43,342 nucleotides of DNA from Desulfovulcanus ferrireducens (GTDB lineage Bacteria; Desulfobacterota; Desulfovibrionia; Desulfovibrionales; Desulfonatronovibrionaceae). A program made the translations under genes and the position numbers. The stretch is taken from positions 1 to 43,342 of the forward strand of contig NZ_JAGUQP010000025.1 in the NCBI RefSeq assembly GCF_018704065.1, written 5' to 3'. Of this stretch, positions 42,686 to 43,342 are shown piece by piece; within the stretch, counting starts at the first letter, position 1; every line of letters begins with the position of its first letter. Under the pieces are notes generated by a model, which had not been told where the DNA came from, did not search any database, and saw nothing but the letters and a program-made list of their open reading frames with translations.

Positions 42686-43062
42686 AGCCTTAATTTTGGT
42701 ATTCCATCTGCTGATTGTTTTCTCTTTTTTTGTTCATGTTTAGCAAAATTTTGTCATAATTTAGGAACCAAACCTGTTCAGAAACTCTGTGCAGTGGTAA
42801 TAATCCAGAATCTGGCGGCAATCAGGGGAAAATTCTACTATGGAATCCCATATCCACTGACCATCCTACCTACTCATCTCACTCACCTAACCAACCCACC
42901 CCACCTAACTTCTCATTTTCTCTACTTCAGAGCTTCCTCTTCAATACGCCCTTTTCTCTTCTTTTTCATTCAACATTAAGCATTAAACATCCAACATTAA
43001 AATAACCCCATCATCCCATCCACCCATCCACCGTTACACGAAAAAAAATAATTGATTTTTAT
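42686..43062. other. Non-coding region before the hdrA-like gene
   Basis: No credible gene. It contains two word-rich stretches: CTACTCATCTCACTCACCT-type words (about 42869-42925) and CATTCAACATTAAGCATTAA / CATCCAACATTAAAA (about 42968-43002), the latter resembling the words that flank the four-helix-bundle gene at 3.7-4.1 kb. Confidence 0.5.
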
Positions 43063-43091
43063 TTGACACTAAAATTATTTTAACGTAATAA
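43063..43091 (+). promoter_or_regulatory. Promoter of the hdrA-like gene
   Basis: TTGACA (43063-43068), 17-base spacer, TAATAA (43086-43091). The leader of about 180 bases contains two small hairpins (CAGGA/TCCTG near 43142, GTGTGT/ACACAC at 43192-43205). Confidence 0.6.
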
Positions 43092-43245
43092 TAATTCAGA
43101 AAGAGTAACACAGCTTTTATTTCGTATGCCTATGGCTACAGCAGGATCGTTCCTGAACCAAAAAAGGCTTTGATTGAAAACTTTCCATGGGGTGTGTCTA
43201 CACACTGACAAAAATACTTGAAGGTATCCGGTCTGACGGAAACTT

Positions 43246-43264
43246 TTGTGAACTTACTTCACAT
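43246..43264 (+). promoter_or_regulatory. Operator-like palindrome before the hdrA-like gene
   Basis: TTGTGAA-cttac-TTCACAT, an inverted repeat of six to seven bases 15 bases before the start codon. It resembles Rex (TTGTGAA-N4-TTCACAA) and CRP/FNR-type half sites, but the spacing of five is off by one for Rex. Confidence 0.35.
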
Positions 43265-43279
43265 CTTAAGGAGGTAAAG

Positions 43280-43342
43280 ATGGCCAAGGTAGGAGTGTAT
43301 GTATGTCATTGCGGCACGAACATCGCTGGAGTGGTTGATGTT
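43280..43342 (+). CDS. hdrA: HdrA-like flavoprotein (N-terminus only; runs off the window)
   Basis: The 21 codons present give MAKVGVYVCHCGTNIAGVVD plus V, the typical start of heterodisulfide reductase subunit A / QmoA-type proteins (GVYVCHCGTNI). SD AAGGAGG is 6 bases before ATG. In sulfate reducers such proteins take part in electron bifurcation or quinone-linked electron transfer to APS reductase. Hdr versus Qmo cannot be decided from this fragment. Confidence 0.75.
   Translation, partial: MAKVGVYVCHCGTNIAGVVDV

Noticed and set aside
42680-42979. 99-codon open frame before the hdrA-like gene
   Set aside because: The product reads as low-complexity translation of word arrays (many Thr, His, Pro, Leu); no ribosome site.

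Overview
The window looks like chromosome from a mesophilic, anaerobic, sulfate-reducing member of the Desulfovibrionales (Desulfobacterota). The pointers are a periplasmic two-subunit [FeFe] hydrogenase (HydA/HydB), HydG with a TM1266-type protein, the start of an HdrA-like flavoprotein, a class III ribonucleotide reductase, a fused CobA-HemD, and a valS / BPL_N gene neighbourhood. Base composition is moderate and intergenic DNA is plentiful and repeat-rich. The genus cannot be named from the sequence alone.

Layout. 1-1.5 kb: a transposase-like zinc-ribbon fragment, a frameshifted wHTH-nucleotidyltransferase pseudogene and a secreted ComEA-like helix-hairpin-helix protein. 1.6-5.2 kb (minus): promoter, cobalamin riboswitch, nrdG, a four-helix-bundle gene, nrdD. 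5.3-10.3 kb (minus): valS, cobA-hemD, purN. 10.4-16.2 kb: BPL_N protein, DUF3568 lipoprotein, HD phosphohydrolase, SHOCT membrane protein, a small unknown protein and a secreted nuclease, separated by repeats. 16.7-23.7 kb (minus): the macromolecular synthesis operon rpsU-yqeY-mutS2-dnaG-rpoD. 23.8-26.4 kb: a small membrane protein, HU, rsmA, DUF2062 protein, ferritin. 26.9-33.3 kb (minus): tRNA-Leu(UAG), tig, clpP, clpX, lon. 33.7-35.3 kb (plus): RNase Z-like hydrolase and a gamma-glutamylcyclotransferase-like protein. 35.6-43.3 kb: hydAB (minus), diverging from a HycI-like protease homologue, a TM1266-family gene, hydG, a small unknown gene, aspA and the start of an hdrA-like gene.

The most striking content is not a gene. 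A family of about 315-bp, nearly palindromic, MITE-like elements has seven full or near-full copies and several fragments here. The ends resemble GAGCCTGTGGCCAAACC and its complement. Four copies have perfect 4-bp target duplications (TATT, TAAA, TCAA, AATA). One copy rewrites the 3' end of a coding sequence, one lies inside the rpsU-rpoD operon, one starts within the aspA stop codon, and a subfamily carries a nested palindromic insert. All recognisable copies longer than 50 bp point the same way.

A second repeat class consists of short degenerate word arrays (for example ACTCAACT / AGTTGAGT) that occur as inverted pairs around genes, other repeats or short loops. One such pair fills the enlarged peripheral loop of the cobalamin riboswitch.

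How the genes work together. The riboswitch probably shuts off the B12-independent NrdDG when cobalamin is available. The hydAB / TM1266 / hydG / aspA group makes and matures the periplasmic hydrogenase, though hydE and hydF are not in the window. The tig-clpP-clpX-lon run is a protein folding and quality-control cluster.
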